Shown piece by piece: positions 55,922 through 64,000 of a DNA stretch of 64,000 nt. Each line of letters begins with the position of its first letter. The first letter of the stretch is position 1. The notes beneath the pieces are model-generated. The model was not told where the DNA came from. It saw only the letters and a list, made by a program, of their open reading frames with translations, and did not search any database. The DNA is from Streptomyces rubiginosohelvolus (GTDB taxonomy: Bacteria; Actinomycetota; Actinomycetes; Streptomycetales; Streptomycetaceae), in the NCBI RefSeq assembly GCF_014649875.1, contig NZ_BMTW01000006.1:124001-188000 (forward strand), given 5' to 3'. A program made the position numbers and the translations under genes.

Positions 55922-56023
55922 CGGCGACCGCCCGGCCCGTACGCCGTCGGGTCGGGGCCGTGATTGCCCCGCCGGTACGCCGCCGAGCCGCGGCGAGGGC
56001 GGCAGGACTCGGGACCGTCGCCC

Positions 56024-56629
56024 TCAGCCCTGCTTGACGGCGAGCGCGAGGAAGCGGTCGTCCTCGTCCGTGTAGGACTCCAGCCGCCACCCCGCCCCGG
56101 CCAGCAGCTCACGCAGCCTCGGCTCGGCCCGCAGGTCGCCGTCGGTGATGGTGCGCCCCTGGCGCGCGGCGAGGGCGGCCCGGCCGATCGGGTGGAACAG
56201 GGCGAGCACCCCGCCCGGCCGGACCACGCGCGCGAGCTCCGCCAGATCGGCCTCGGGCCGGGCCAGATGCGAGATCAGCCCGGCTCCGAACACCGCGTCG
56301 AGGGCGCCGTCGCGCAGGGGCAGTCGCGCGACATCGGCGCGCAGGAGCGTCCCGCTGGCTCCACGCCCCGCCCGCACCGCCGCCTCCAGCATGGCCGGGG
56401 TCAGATCGGCCCCCAGCACCATGCCCTCGGGCCCGACCACCGCTCGCAGCGCGGGCAGCGCACGCCCCGTTCCGCAGCCCGCGTCGAGCACGGCATCGCC
56501 GGGGCGCAGCCCCAGCAGGCCGGCCGCCGCCGCATAGGCGGGGCCATCGTCGGGGAACCGGCTGTCCCAGTCGGCCGCACGCGGGGTGAAGAAGTCCAGG
56601 ACATGGGTGTGGGTGTGGTCGTCGGTCAT
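56024..56629 (-). CDS. Class I SAM-dependent methyltransferase
   Basis: 201 residues. Motif I is VLDAGCGTGRALPAL, then GADLTPAMLEAA (ribose-binding acidic end), LLRADVARLPLRDG (motif II region) and ARVVRPGGVLALFHP. This is the ubiE-like small-molecule branch. The N-terminus has an unusual THTHVLDFF stretch. ATG 56629; the frame is open upstream but no homology is seen there. Substrate not predictable. Confidence 0.87.
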   Translation of the reverse strand: MTDDHTHTHVLDFFTPRAADWDSRFPDDGPAYAAAAGLLGLRPGDAVLDAGCGTGRALPALRAVVGPEGMVLGADLTPAMLEAAVRAGRGASGTLLRADVARLPLRDGALDAVFGAGLISHLARPEADLAELARVVRPGGVLALFHPIGRAALAARQGRTITDGDLRAEPRLRELLAGAGWRLESYTDEDDRFLALAVKQG

Positions 56630-56687
56630 GACGACATGCTCGCGCAACCGGCGGGGGTGTGCGAGCGCCGCAACCAGACCCGCCCGG

Positions 56688-57263
56688 TCAGACGTTGACC
56701 CCGTAGTCCGAGGCGATGCCGGCCAGGCCGGAGGCGTAACCCTGGCCGACGGCCCGGAACTTCCACTCGGCACCGTGTCGGTACAGCTCGCCGAAGACCA
56801 TCGCCGTCTCGGTGGAGGCGTCCTCGCTCAGGTCGTAACGGGCGAGCTCGACGCCGTTCGCCCGGTTCACCACGCGGATGAACGCGTTGCGCACCTGGCC
56901 GAAGCTCTGGCCACGGCTCTGGGCGTCATGGATCGAGACGGGGAACACGATCTTCGCGACCTCGGCGGGCACCGACGACAGATCGACCTCGACCGACTCG
57001 TCGTCGCCCTCGCCCTCACCCGTCAGGTTGTCACCGGTGTGGCGGACGGAACCGTCGGGGCTGTTGAGGTTGTTGTAGAAGACGAAGTGGCTGTCGGAGA
57101 GGACCTTGCCCGCCGCGGAGCACAGCAGCGCACTGGCATCCAGGTCGTGATCGGCCCCGGTCGTGGTCCGTACGTCCCAGCCGAGTCCGACCGTCACGGC
57201 GGTGAGGCCGGGGGCCTCCTTCGACAGGGAGACATTGCCACCCTTGGCCAGGGTCACACCCAT
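56688..57263 (-). CDS. terD: TerD family stress protein
   Basis: 191 residues, the usual TerD length. It begins [19 protein letters not shown] and has [19 protein letters not shown], the calcium-binding loop. [20 protein letters not shown] and [19 protein letters not shown] complete the fold. TerD proteins bind calcium and help tolerance to tellurite, phage and some stresses; in Streptomyces they affect development. ATG 57263 has a GGAGG site. Single gene, without the rest of a ter operon. Confidence 0.95.
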   Translation of the reverse strand: MGVTLAKGGNVSLSKEAPGLTAVTVGLGWDVRTTTGADHDLDASALLCSAAGKVLSDSHFVFYNNLNSPDGSVRHTGDNLTGEGEGDDESVEVDLSSVPAEVAKIVFPVSIHDAQSRGQSFGQVRNAFIRVVNRANGVELARYDLSEDASTETAMVFGELYRHGAEWKFRAVGQGYASGLAGIASDYGVNV

Positions 57264-57425
57264 GAATTTCCTCCAGTCTTCGGTCGGTCCGCACCGGTGA
57301 TCCGGAAATCCGCGGCTTCACCGCATCCGATTCCGGTGACCGGAGCCGTTCTGCTGTCACTTGTCACTTTTGTTGGCCGCTACCCGTTACAAACGCTCGG
57401 CGCGACACTCCCGGTTCCCGGATCG

Positions 57426-57590
57426 TCAGGGCGTGCTCTCGTCCTTCATCGCCCTGGCCTCGCTCTTGAGGATGCGCACGGATTTGCCCAGTGCGCGGGC
57501 GGTGTCCGGCAGCTTCTTCGAGCCGAAGACGGCGATCACGACGACCGCCAGGATCAGCAGGTGCCAGGGTTCCAGGCCGTTGCGCAGCAT
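57426..57590 (-). CDS. tatA: Minimal TatA/TatE translocase subunit
   Basis: 54 residues. A short N-terminus, one helix (HLLILAVVVIAVFGSKKLP) and the amphipathic helix (DTARALGKSVRILKSEA) with the Tat hinge F-G are visible. The long charged tail of standard TatA (about 90 residues) is missing. TatA oligomers form the pore for twin-arginine exported proteins, several of which appear in this window. ATG 57590. It lies 72 bases downstream of the P-type ATPase on the same strand. It may be a secondary, TatE-like copy. Confidence 0.85.
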   Translation of the reverse strand: MLRNGLEPWHLLILAVVVIAVFGSKKLPDTARALGKSVRILKSEARAMKDESTP

Positions 57591-57662
57591 TCCGGCCCCG
57601 CCTTTCTCTCCGTACGGGTCTCTCCGCGGCAACAACAGTTGCCGCATTGCGCAACTGTACAA

Positions 57663-60404
57663 CTAGCGTGCGCGGTCGGAACGGGCACCCCTCGACGCCC
57701 CGATGCGCCCCCTCGCGGTGTCGGGCACATCGGCCGGGTGACGGCGCTCGTAGCGGCGGCGGGCCACCGTGAGCCCGACGGCGTACAGCCCCAGGACCGA
57801 GCCGAGCAGCAGGTAGTAGAGGGGCGGCAGGGCGCTCATGCCCAGCAACGGCCCGAGCGGGGTGAGCGGGAGGGCGACCCCGACCGCGGCGAGACCCGCA
57901 GCGGCAGCCCGCAGAGGCCCGCCCGCCCCGCGCTCGGCGGCACTGCGGCCGGTCCGCAGCAGAACCATCACGAGGGCCTGGGTGAGCAGGTTCTCCGTGA
58001 ACCACCCGGCGTGGAACGCCGCCTCCCCGCCGTCCCCGGACGCGTTGTGGAGGGCGAGCGCGAGTACCCCGAAGGTGGCGAGGTCGGCGGCGGCGTTGAG
58101 CAGACCGAAACCCGTGATGAAGCGCAGGAAATCACGCGGCCGCAGCGCGGTGGGGCGGCGCAGGACCGACGCCGGCGGGCGGTCGAACGCGAACGCCAGC
58201 TGCGCCGCGTCGAAGCAGAGGTTCTGCACCAGCACCTGCGCCGGAAGCATCGGGAGGAAGGGCAGCATCAGCCCGGCCGTCAGCATCGCGATGACATTGC
58301 CGAGGTTCGACGAGAGAGTGATCCGCAGATAGGCGGCGATGTTCCCGCTGCTGCGCCGTCCCGCGAGCACCGCACGGTCGATCGCCGTGAGGTCCTTCTC
58401 CGCCAGCACGACATCGGCCGCTTCCCGGGCCACGTCCACGGCGTTGCGGGGGCAGAGGCCGACATCGGCGGCGTGCAGGGCGGGCAGGTCGTTGACGCCG
58501 TCGCCGAGGAAGCCGGTCGTACGACCGCCGGCGCGCAGGGCCGAGACGATCCGCGCCTTGTGCTCGGGGGTGCAGCGCGCGAACACGACGGCCCGGTCCG
58601 CCACCTCGACCAGCTCCGCGTCCGACAGGGCGTCCACCAGCTCGGCCGTCACCACGTCGTCGGCGTCGGACCGGCCTTCGGGGCGCAGACCGAGGTCCGC
58701 GCACACCCGTGCCGCCGTGCCTGGATGGTCGCCGGTGAGCACCTTGACGCGTACACCCCGCCGCGCGAGCACCCCGAGCGCGTCGGCAGCGCTCGGAGCC
58801 ACAGCGTCCCGCAGCGCCACCAGCCCCAGGAAGGTCAGGCCCCGCTCGTCCGCAGGGGTGTACGCGCCCGCCCGGGACGCCCGGTCGGCCCGGGCCACGG
58901 CCAGCAGACGTAGCCCGGACGCGGCCTTCCGGTCCGCCAGGGCGAGCAGCCGGTCACGTTCCTCCCCGTCCATGGCACACCGGTCGAGCACGGCCTCGAC
59001 GGCACCCTTGGTGACCAGGGTGTGAACACCGAGCCGGCCGGGCCGCCTGACCACGGCGGTCGCGACGCGGCGCACCGGATCGAAGGGCAGTACGGCGACC
59101 CCCTCGTACGCGTCCGGATCCACAGCCCCGGCAGCACCCGGAACGTCCGCGTCGACGGCGGCCAGCACCGCTTCGTCGAGGGCGTCGGCGGCGGGCAGGT
59201 CCGCCAGCTGGAGCGTCCACAGCGCGTTGACCGCAGCCCACCGCAGTACGTCGGGATCGTGCCGGTCCCTGCCGTCGGTCGGCGCCGCGACGACCGGCCG
59301 GTCCTCGGTCAGCGTGCCGGTCTTGTCCAGGCACAGCACATCGACCGCTCCCAGGTCGTGCAGTGCCGGGAGCCGTTTGACGATCACTCCACCGGTACGC
59401 GCCAGCCGCGCCGCGCCACGCGCGAGGGTCGTCGTGACGATGACCGGCAGCATCTCCGGGGTCAGCCCCACCGCGACGGCCACGGCGAACGGCAACGTCT
59501 CCAGACCCCGACCGCGCAGCGCCGCATTGGCCATCAGTACCAGGGGCGGGGTCAGGAGCATGAAACGGATGAGGGTCCAGGAGATCCCCCGGACCGAACG
59601 GTCGAAGGCGCTCCCACCCCGCTGCCCGGCCAGGCCGTCATGCGCGGCGGCGAACCGGGTCTCCCCTCCGGTCGCCACGATCACCGCCGTACCGCTGCCC
59701 GAGGTGACACTGCTGCCCTGGAAGCACCACTGCGGCTGTGCGAACGGTCCGGCCCCGGACAGCGCCGGGTCGGCGAGGTCGAGGGCCTGCTTGACCACCG
59801 GCGCCGACTCCCCGGTCAGGGCCGACTGATGCACGGTGAGGCCGTCGGCGCGGAGCAACCGCACATCGGCGGGCACGAGATCGCCCGGCCTCAGCCGGAT
59901 CACGTCCCCCGGCACCAGATCGGCGACCGGCACCTCCCGTTCCCGGGGAGGAGAGTCGTCCGAGACCCGGCGCACCACGGTCGCCGTGGTCGCCACCAGT
60001 TCGCGCAGCGCCGCGCTCGACCGGTCCGCGCGGTGCTCCTCGGTGGAACGCAGCAGACAGCTCACGGCGACGAGGGTCAGGATGACGCAGGCCGTACCCC
60101 AGGCGGTGACGAGGGCCGACACCAGACCGAGGCAGAGGAGTACGGAGGTGAAGGGGTCCCGGAGGCTGCGCAGAAAGCGGCGGGGCCAGGGTACGGGCCG
60201 CCGGGCGGGCAGCACGTTCTCGCCGGTCCGGGCGAGCCGGATCTCGGCCTCTGCCTCCAGCAGCCCGCGCGGCCCGCTGCCCAGGGCACGCAGCGTCTGG
60301 AGAGGGGTGGGTACAACGTCGGGACCTGGTACGACGGCTGTCGGCACGCCGGAGGTGATGTGTCCGGGGCCCGCGGCTGGACTGCTCTCAGGCACCGAGT
60401 TCAC
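57663..60404 (-). CDS. mgtA: Magnesium-translocating P-type ATPase (MgtA family)
   Basis: 913 residues. Phosphorylation site DKTGTLT with Asp360; actuator TGES (197-200); hinge GDGVNDLPALHAAD; and VGLTPEMLPVIV in the fourth helix, the P3-type signature of magnesium importers. Ten helices are expected. It moves Mg2+ inwards using ATP. The start at 60404 overlaps the regulator's stop by 17 bases, so both are co-translated. An ArsR partner is less common for MgtA than riboswitch control, so another divalent metal is possible. Confidence 0.92.
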   Translation of the reverse strand: MNSVPESSPAAGPGHITSGVPTAVVPGPDVVPTPLQTLRALGSGPRGLLEAEAEIRLARTGENVLPARRPVPWPRRFLRSLRDPFTSVLLCLGLVSALVTAWGTACVILTLVAVSCLLRSTEEHRADRSSAALRELVATTATVVRRVSDDSPPREREVPVADLVPGDVIRLRPGDLVPADVRLLRADGLTVHQSALTGESAPVVKQALDLADPALSGAGPFAQPQWCFQGSSVTSGSGTAVIVATGGETRFAAAHDGLAGQRGGSAFDRSVRGISWTLIRFMLLTPPLVLMANAALRGRGLETLPFAVAVAVGLTPEMLPVIVTTTLARGAARLARTGGVIVKRLPALHDLGAVDVLCLDKTGTLTEDRPVVAAPTDGRDRHDPDVLRWAAVNALWTLQLADLPAADALDEAVLAAVDADVPGAAGAVDPDAYEGVAVLPFDPVRRVATAVVRRPGRLGVHTLVTKGAVEAVLDRCAMDGEERDRLLALADRKAASGLRLLAVARADRASRAGAYTPADERGLTFLGLVALRDAVAPSAADALGVLARRGVRVKVLTGDHPGTAARVCADLGLRPEGRSDADDVVTAELVDALSDAELVEVADRAVVFARCTPEHKARIVSALRAGGRTTGFLGDGVNDLPALHAADVGLCPRNAVDVAREAADVVLAEKDLTAIDRAVLAGRRSSGNIAAYLRITLSSNLGNVIAMLTAGLMLPFLPMLPAQVLVQNLCFDAAQLAFAFDRPPASVLRRPTALRPRDFLRFITGFGLLNAAADLATFGVLALALHNASGDGGEAAFHAGWFTENLLTQALVMVLLRTGRSAAERGAGGPLRAAAAGLAAVGVALPLTPLGPLLGMSALPPLYYLLLGSVLGLYAVGLTVARRRYERRHPADVPDTARGRIGASRGARSDRAR

Positions 60405-60753
60405 GCAGGCGGACGGGCGCGGGGGAGGGGTGCCCGGCGCGCGCTGCCAACTGGCCGACCATCAGCCGGACGACCGTCACCACATCGGGATCGTCGACCA
60501 GATAGACCTGCCGCCGCCCTTCACGGCGCGACCGGACGAGACCGGCCAGCTTCAGCTTCGTCAGATGCTGGCTGACCGAGGGCAGCGTCCCGCCCACCCG
60601 TTCGGCGAGCCCCGTCACATCGCTCTCGCCCTGGGCCAGAGCCCACACGATGTGCAGCCGGGCGGGTGTCGCCAGGAGCCCGAACGCCGCAGCGGCCTCC
60701 GCCAGCACCTCCGCGGGCGGATCCTGGAAGCCGCCGCCGGAACCTGTCGACAC
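60388..60753 (-). CDS. ArsR/SmtB family transcriptional regulator
   Basis: 121 residues. The winged helix reads LLATPARLHIVWALAQGESD, VTGLAERVGGTLPSVSQHL and LKLAGLVRSRREGRRQVY, the SmtB-like core. No cysteine is present, so metal sensing must use His, Asp and Glu, as in KmtR/NmtR-type nickel-cobalt sensors. GTG 60753. It is the first gene of the operon with the P-type ATPase and probably represses it until metal status changes. Confidence 0.9.
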   Translation of the reverse strand: MSTGSGGGFQDPPAEVLAEAAAAFGLLATPARLHIVWALAQGESDVTGLAERVGGTLPSVSQHLTKLKLAGLVRSRREGRRQVYLVDDPDVVTVVRLMVGQLAARAGHPSPAPVRLRELGA

Positions 60754-61078
60754 GCTCGCATCTCCTCGTCCCCGGGCCGCCGCCGGCAGGGACCCGAAAC
60801 CGCTGCCCGTTCAGGACGGCCGAAAAGACCAGTGTAGGGGTCGTGCCGGAAGAGGCCGGGGCTCGTCCGGGGCGTCCGGTACGCCTCCGACAGCTCCAGG
60901 AGAGACGCAACGAGGTCGGGATACGGCAAGGAGCGACGGACACGAAGCCTCATCGGTCAAGAGCGATCAACCGGCTCGAACGAAGCCGAACGGTTGCCAT
61001 GCTGTCCGCCCGACCGGGTTCCTGAAGCCCGAAGCGACCCGTGCAGCCCGCCGCGAGTCCTGAAGAGAGCAGGGACGC
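60754..61078. other. Divergent intergenic region, no gene seen
   Basis: 325 bases between the leftward ArsR operon and the rightward GTPase gene. Both promoters lie here. I see no convincing coding sequence and no strong palindrome. Confidence 0.5.
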
Positions 61079-61747
61079 ATGCCCTCCGAGTCCATCGACA
61101 GCGACGAGAACCCCCGTGCCACCCACCACGCCCGCGCGAACGTCGGCAGGACCATGATCGGAGAAGACATCGCGCTCACGCTGAAGATCGTCGTGGCGGG
61201 AGGCTTCGGCGCCGGGAAATCGACTCTGATCGGTTCGGTCAGCGAGATCCGCCCGCTGCACTCGGAGGAGGAACTGAGCGAGAGGGAGACCGGGAGCGGG
61301 CCGGGCCGGGGCGATACCGGCGGGGTGGAGCGGAAGACCAGCACGACCGTGGCGATGGATTTCGGCCGTATCACCATCCACTCCGGCCTGTCGCTCCATC
61401 TGTTCGGCACGCCGGGCCAGGACCGCTTCCGGTTCCTCTGGGAAGAGCTGTGCGAAGGCGCCCTCGCCGCCGTCGTGCTCGCCGACACCCGGCGCCTGGA
61501 GGACTGCTTCGCCGCCGTCGACCACTTCGAGCGCAGGCGGATCCCGTTCGTCGTCGCCGTCAACCGCTTCCCCGGCGCTCCTGACCATACGGAGCACGAT
61601 GTCGCGCAGGCGCTCGACCTCGACGGGGGCACGCCGGTCGTGCTCTGCGACGCCCGCGACCGGGCCTCGGGAAAAGAAGTCCTGATCCGTACGGTCGAGT
61701 ATGCCGGGCGCATGCACACCGCCCGGCTCCTCGCCTCCGTGGGCTGA
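61079..61747 (+). CDS. Conservon-type small GTPase (CvnD family)
   Basis: 222 residues. The P-loop is GGFGAGKST (41-49), the switch II region GTPGQDR, and the base-recognition loop is VAVNRFPGA, where the usual NKxD is reduced to N-R-F. This is the Ras-like CvnD branch found in Streptomyces conservons with a sensor kinase (CvnA), roadblock protein (CvnB) and DUF742 protein (CvnC). Only a roadblock gene lies near, on the other side of a reversed gene. Signal-relay protein at the membrane. ATG 61079 has an AGGGA site. Confidence 0.9.
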   Translation: MPSESIDSDENPRATHHARANVGRTMIGEDIALTLKIVVAGGFGAGKSTLIGSVSEIRPLHSEEELSERETGSGPGRGDTGGVERKTSTTVAMDFGRITIHSGLSLHLFGTPGQDRFRFLWEELCEGALAAVVLADTRRLEDCFAAVDHFERRRIPFVVAVNRFPGAPDHTEHDVAQALDLDGGTPVVLCDARDRASGKEVLIRTVEYAGRMHTARLLASVG

Positions 61748-61772
61748 CGCCCCCGCGCCCGGGCCCCCTCCG

Positions 61773-62201
61773 TCAGTCGGCCATGTCGGCCATCGCGACC
61801 ACCTTGTCGATGCGCACCCGTACGACCAGTTCGCCGGGCACCCCGTTGCGCCGGCCGAACTCCTCGGCGGCGTTGGCCCCCACGTAGCGGCCGGCGATCC
61901 GCGTCGCCCAGCGCAGGAGTTCCTCGGGGTCCTCGCTCAGCTCGGCATGCCCTTGCACCACCGCGAACGCGTACGGGGGCCGGTCGTCGTCGACGCAGAG
62001 GGCGACCCGCCCGTCACGTGCGAGGTTGCGCCCCTTCACACTCTCCTTGCCGGTGTTGAAGACCACCGAGTCGCCGTCGAGAAGGAACCAGACGGGGGCG
62101 ATGTGCGGACTGCCGTCGGCCCGCACCGTCGAAACCTTCGCCGTGCGGGTTCCCTCCGAGAGGAAGGCCCGCCATTCTTCATCGGTCATGTGGTGTGCCA
62201 T
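61773..62201 (-). CDS. PPOX-class F420/flavin-dependent oxidoreductase
   Basis: 142 residues of the split-barrel pyridoxamine-phosphate-oxidase-like fold. MTDEEWRAFLSEGTRTAKVS, then SPHIAPVWFLLDGDSVVFNT, GRVALCVDDDRPPYAFAVVQ and a C-terminal LVVRVRIDKV. TIGR-type PPOX proteins in actinobacteria bind F420 or FMN. It lies in opposite orientation between the GTPase and roadblock genes. ATG 62201 is chosen; a second in-frame ATG at 62189 also fits. Confidence 0.88.
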   Translation of the reverse strand: MAHHMTDEEWRAFLSEGTRTAKVSTVRADGSPHIAPVWFLLDGDSVVFNTGKESVKGRNLARDGRVALCVDDDRPPYAFAVVQGHAELSEDPEELLRWATRIAGRYVGANAAEEFGRRNGVPGELVVRVRIDKVVAMADMAD

Positions 62202-62342
62202 GGGCCCATCCTGAGCCCGAACTCCGCGTGGCGCGAAGCGGCACCCCGGGCGATGAGGGGCGCTTGCCCCCACGGGACCGTTGCGCGAGGCTTACGCGCG
62301 TAGCGGGGGAACGGGGAACGAAGGTACGGGGAGGACGAGCAC

Positions 62343-62756
62343 ATGCCGCTTGACAGGGGACTTGACTGGCTGCTTGACGATCTCACCAGCAGGGTGCAAT
62401 ACATACGGCACGCGTTGGTGCTGTCGAACGACGGGCTGGTCACCGGGGCCAGCACCGGCCTCGCCCGTGAGGACGCGGAGCACCTGGCGGCCGTCTCGTC
62501 CGGCCTCCAGAGCCTGGCGCGCGGATCGGGGCGCCACTTCCGGGCGGGCCGGGCCCGCCAGACGATGGTCGAGTTCGACGAGGCACTGCTCTTCGTGACG
62601 GCCGCGGGCGACGGTAGTTGCCTGTGTGTGCTGACCGCGGCCGAAGCCGACGTCGGCCAGGTCGCCTACGAGATGACCCTGCTCGTCAACCGGGTCGGTG
62701 AACACCTCGGAGTCTCCGTCCGACAGGGCGGACCCGAAGACATCGATCCCCTCTGA
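62343..62756 (+). CDS. Roadblock/LC7 domain protein (CvnB-like)
   Basis: 137 residues, a single roadblock fold: LDWLLDDLTSRVQYIRHALV, LSNDGLVTGASTGLAREDAE, MVEFDEALLFVTAAGDGS and QVAYEMTLLVNRVGEHLG. Such proteins regulate CvnD-type GTPases in Streptomyces conservons. It is separated from the GTPase gene by a reversed oxidoreductase gene, an unusual order. ATG 62343. Cytoplasmic. Confidence 0.93.
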   Translation: MPLDRGLDWLLDDLTSRVQYIRHALVLSNDGLVTGASTGLAREDAEHLAAVSSGLQSLARGSGRHFRAGRARQTMVEFDEALLFVTAAGDGSCLCVLTAAEADVGQVAYEMTLLVNRVGEHLGVSVRQGGPEDIDPL

Positions 62757-62783
62757 CCTGCACTTTTCGTCGCCGCTGAAGAG

Positions 62784-62792
62784 TTATCCACA
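62784..62792 (+). promoter_or_regulatory. Isolated DnaA-box-like site
   Basis: TTATCCACA, a perfect match to the E. coli-type DnaA box, in the gap before the DUF6397 gene. Only one copy, so not an origin. Confidence 0.3.
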
Positions 62793-62865
62793 GGGCTGAC
62801 GGGTGATCACCCCCTCGGGCTACCGTGATTACGGAGAGTATTCGAGCCGATGGGGGAGAACCGTC

Positions 62866-63903
62866 ATGACAGTCAAGGAAGTGCTCCGAGCGCACTCCGC
62901 GGCCCACGAGGACGCGAGCGCGGAGACGAAGGGCGAGGGTGGGCACGCTTCGTCCGTCGCCCCGGCGGCGACGGTCGCGGCCGGGCGGGCGTCGCAGGAA
63001 CTGGGTGTCCGACGTGCGGAGTTCGAGCTGGCGGTGCACCTGGGGCTGATCGCCGTCACCGGTGCACCGGGCGGCGGGCGGCCACGGGTGCATGAGGACG
63101 AGATCGCGCGCCTGCGGGAGCAGCCGGGTTTCCCCGACGCGCTGGTGGAGCGGGTCCGCACCGTCGGTACGGCGCGAGGGGCGGCCCTGCTGGACATCGC
63201 ACCGGCACGGTTCACCCGGCTGGCACGGGCGGGCTGCGTCTCACCGGTCACGTTCTATCTGAACCGGTATCGCGCCGTGGTCTGGCTCTATCTCGCGGAC
63301 GAGCTCGCCGCGTTCGCGGCGCGGGAGCCCGAGCTGCTCGCCGGACGGACACCCCCGGGGATGCGCACGATGCTGGAGTCGGGCGCCGACTGGCGGGCGC
63401 GCAACTGGCGTTCGCAGCGCATCGACCGGCTGCTGGACCGTACGACGGACCCCTGGGCGCGAACGGCGGTCCAGGCGTCGGCGCTGGACCCGGTGCAGTT
63501 GGCGGAAGTGGTGGACGACCCCTACGAACGGGCCTATCTCGTCCGGGTCCGGCCGGAGCCGGTCTTCGGGCGGCCGGGGTCCATGGCGGCGAGGGAGGCG
63601 ATGGCGGAGTTGATGCTCGCGGACGACCCCGACGAAATCCTCTGGCGGCGGGTCAACCTGACGCTGGAGCTGGACAGCGCTCGCGGGGACCGGCCCGCCC
63701 CGCGCCCCGGGGACGACGGAGGAGCCCGGGCGACACCGCCCGCCCGGACCGGAGCCCGGCCCCGTGCCGTGCGTCCGGCGCCTGCCGCCGAGCCGGCCGC
63801 ACCTCCCGCCTGTACCGGGGCGTCACGTCCCGCCGCGGTGGGCCGAACGACGAGGAAAGGGCTGCTGGCCAGGCTGGGGTGGCGTGGTCGGGGTGCCGGA
63901 TAA
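62866..63903 (+). CDS. DUF6397 family protein
   Basis: 345 residues. A short flexible start is followed by conserved helical repeats (ELGVRRAEFELAVHLGLIAV; DIAPARFTRLARAGCVSPVT), then RRVNLTLELD and a disordered A/P/R-rich tail ending in basic KGLLARLGWRGR. The family is found in Streptomyces and has no known role; the first half resembles DNA-binding helices without a clear match. ATG 62866 has a GGGGGAG site; an upstream in-frame start has no support. Confidence 0.8.
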   Translation: MTVKEVLRAHSAAHEDASAETKGEGGHASSVAPAATVAAGRASQELGVRRAEFELAVHLGLIAVTGAPGGGRPRVHEDEIARLREQPGFPDALVERVRTVGTARGAALLDIAPARFTRLARAGCVSPVTFYLNRYRAVVWLYLADELAAFAAREPELLAGRTPPGMRTMLESGADWRARNWRSQRIDRLLDRTTDPWARTAVQASALDPVQLAEVVDDPYERAYLVRVRPEPVFGRPGSMAAREAMAELMLADDPDEILWRRVNLTLELDSARGDRPAPRPGDDGGARATPPARTGARPRAVRPAPAAEPAAPPACTGASRPAAVGRTTRKGLLARLGWRGRGAG

Positions 63904-63942
63904 CGTTTCGCGCCGATCGCCCGGATGGGCCATCCTGTCCGC

Positions 63943-64000
63943 ATGCTGATCAGGGAAGCAACCTCCGAGGACTGGCCCGCCATCTGGCCGTTCTTCCATA
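63943..64000 (+). CDS. GNAT family acetyltransferase, 3'-truncated
   Basis: Only the first 19 residues are in the window: MLIREATSEDWPAIWPFFH. This is the typical beginning of a GNAT N-acetyltransferase, with the IREA strand followed by the D-W-x-x-I helix. The window edge cuts the rest, so the acetyl-CoA motif cannot be seen. Confidence 0.7.
   Translation, partial: MLIREATSEDWPAIWPFFH

Noticed and set aside
56688..57263. A full tellurite resistance or phage-inhibition ter operon
   Set aside because: Only a single terD gene; its neighbours are a methyltransferase and a Tat subunit.
62784..62792. Replication origin
   Set aside because: One DnaA box only, no AT-rich stretch and no dnaA, dnaN or rpmH genes nearby.

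Overview
The window is high-GC actinobacterial DNA and almost certainly comes from a Streptomyces chromosome. Evidence: codon third positions are nearly all G or C, many starts are GTG, bL37 is encoded as a 25-residue micro-gene, conservon-type GTPase and roadblock genes are present, and several Streptomyces-type families occur (DUF6221, DUF5133, DUF6397, LPFR peptide). The S1 protease at 36.3-37.2 kb matches streptogrisin A of S. griseus closely, which suggests a griseus-like species. There are no rRNA or tRNA genes, insertion sequences, CRISPR arrays or phage modules.

Layout. 0-4 kb: a truncated flavoenzyme, a 14-helix drug exporter with a VOC protein, and a cold-shock protein. 4-8.7 kb: a sugar-porter-type MFS gene, an LPFR micropeptide, an acidic small protein, DUF5133, a YbdK-type glutamate-cysteine ligase and a PfpI-type protein. 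Four sites resembling promoters of the stress sigma factor SigB lie within 1 kb here. 8.7-15.9 kb: an S66 peptidase, then a siderophore locus in decay. It has an intact siderophore-interacting reductase, MbtH protein and esterase, but a broken binding protein, permease and exporter, with three iron boxes still in place. 16-17.8 kb: nitrobindin-like, DUF4190, VOC and bL37 genes.

17.9-24 kb: a translationally coupled operon for uptake and catabolism of a sugar or polyol (binding protein, two permeases, zinc dehydrogenase, PfkB kinase) next to a DeoR regulator; no ATPase is encoded, so a shared one such as MsiK is implied. 24-31 kb: an F420-type oxidoreductase, an erythromycin-esterase family gene divergent from a MerR/TioE regulator, an AidB-like acyl-CoA dehydrogenase with a TetR regulator, and a membrane metallophosphoesterase. 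31-42 kb: an extracellular degradation block of subtilisin-like protease, LuxR-family ATPase regulator, streptogrisin A, GH18 chitinase with a DasR-like site, and a 1044-residue Tat-exported discoidin protein with a LacI-type palindrome upstream. 42-47.6 kb: a racemase, DUF3159, an aldehyde dehydrogenase with a GAF/winged-helix regulator, and an amidase.

47.8-52.2 kb: a coupled SNF2 helicase and SWIM zinc-finger pair. 52.4-57.3 kb: a desaturase, small hypothetical proteins, an MpaB-like oxygenase, a methyltransferase and TerD. 57.4-60.8 kb: an ArsR regulator, a magnesium-type P-ATPase and a minimal TatA. 61-64 kb: a split conservon-like pair (GTPase and roadblock), a flavin/F420 oxidase, DUF6397 and the start of an acetyltransferase.

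The most informative signal is the contrast between the many intact genes and the cluster of disrupted genes at 9.7-15.9 kb. There, iron-regulated siderophore import, activation and export genes have accumulated frameshifts and deletions, and no synthetase is present in the window.
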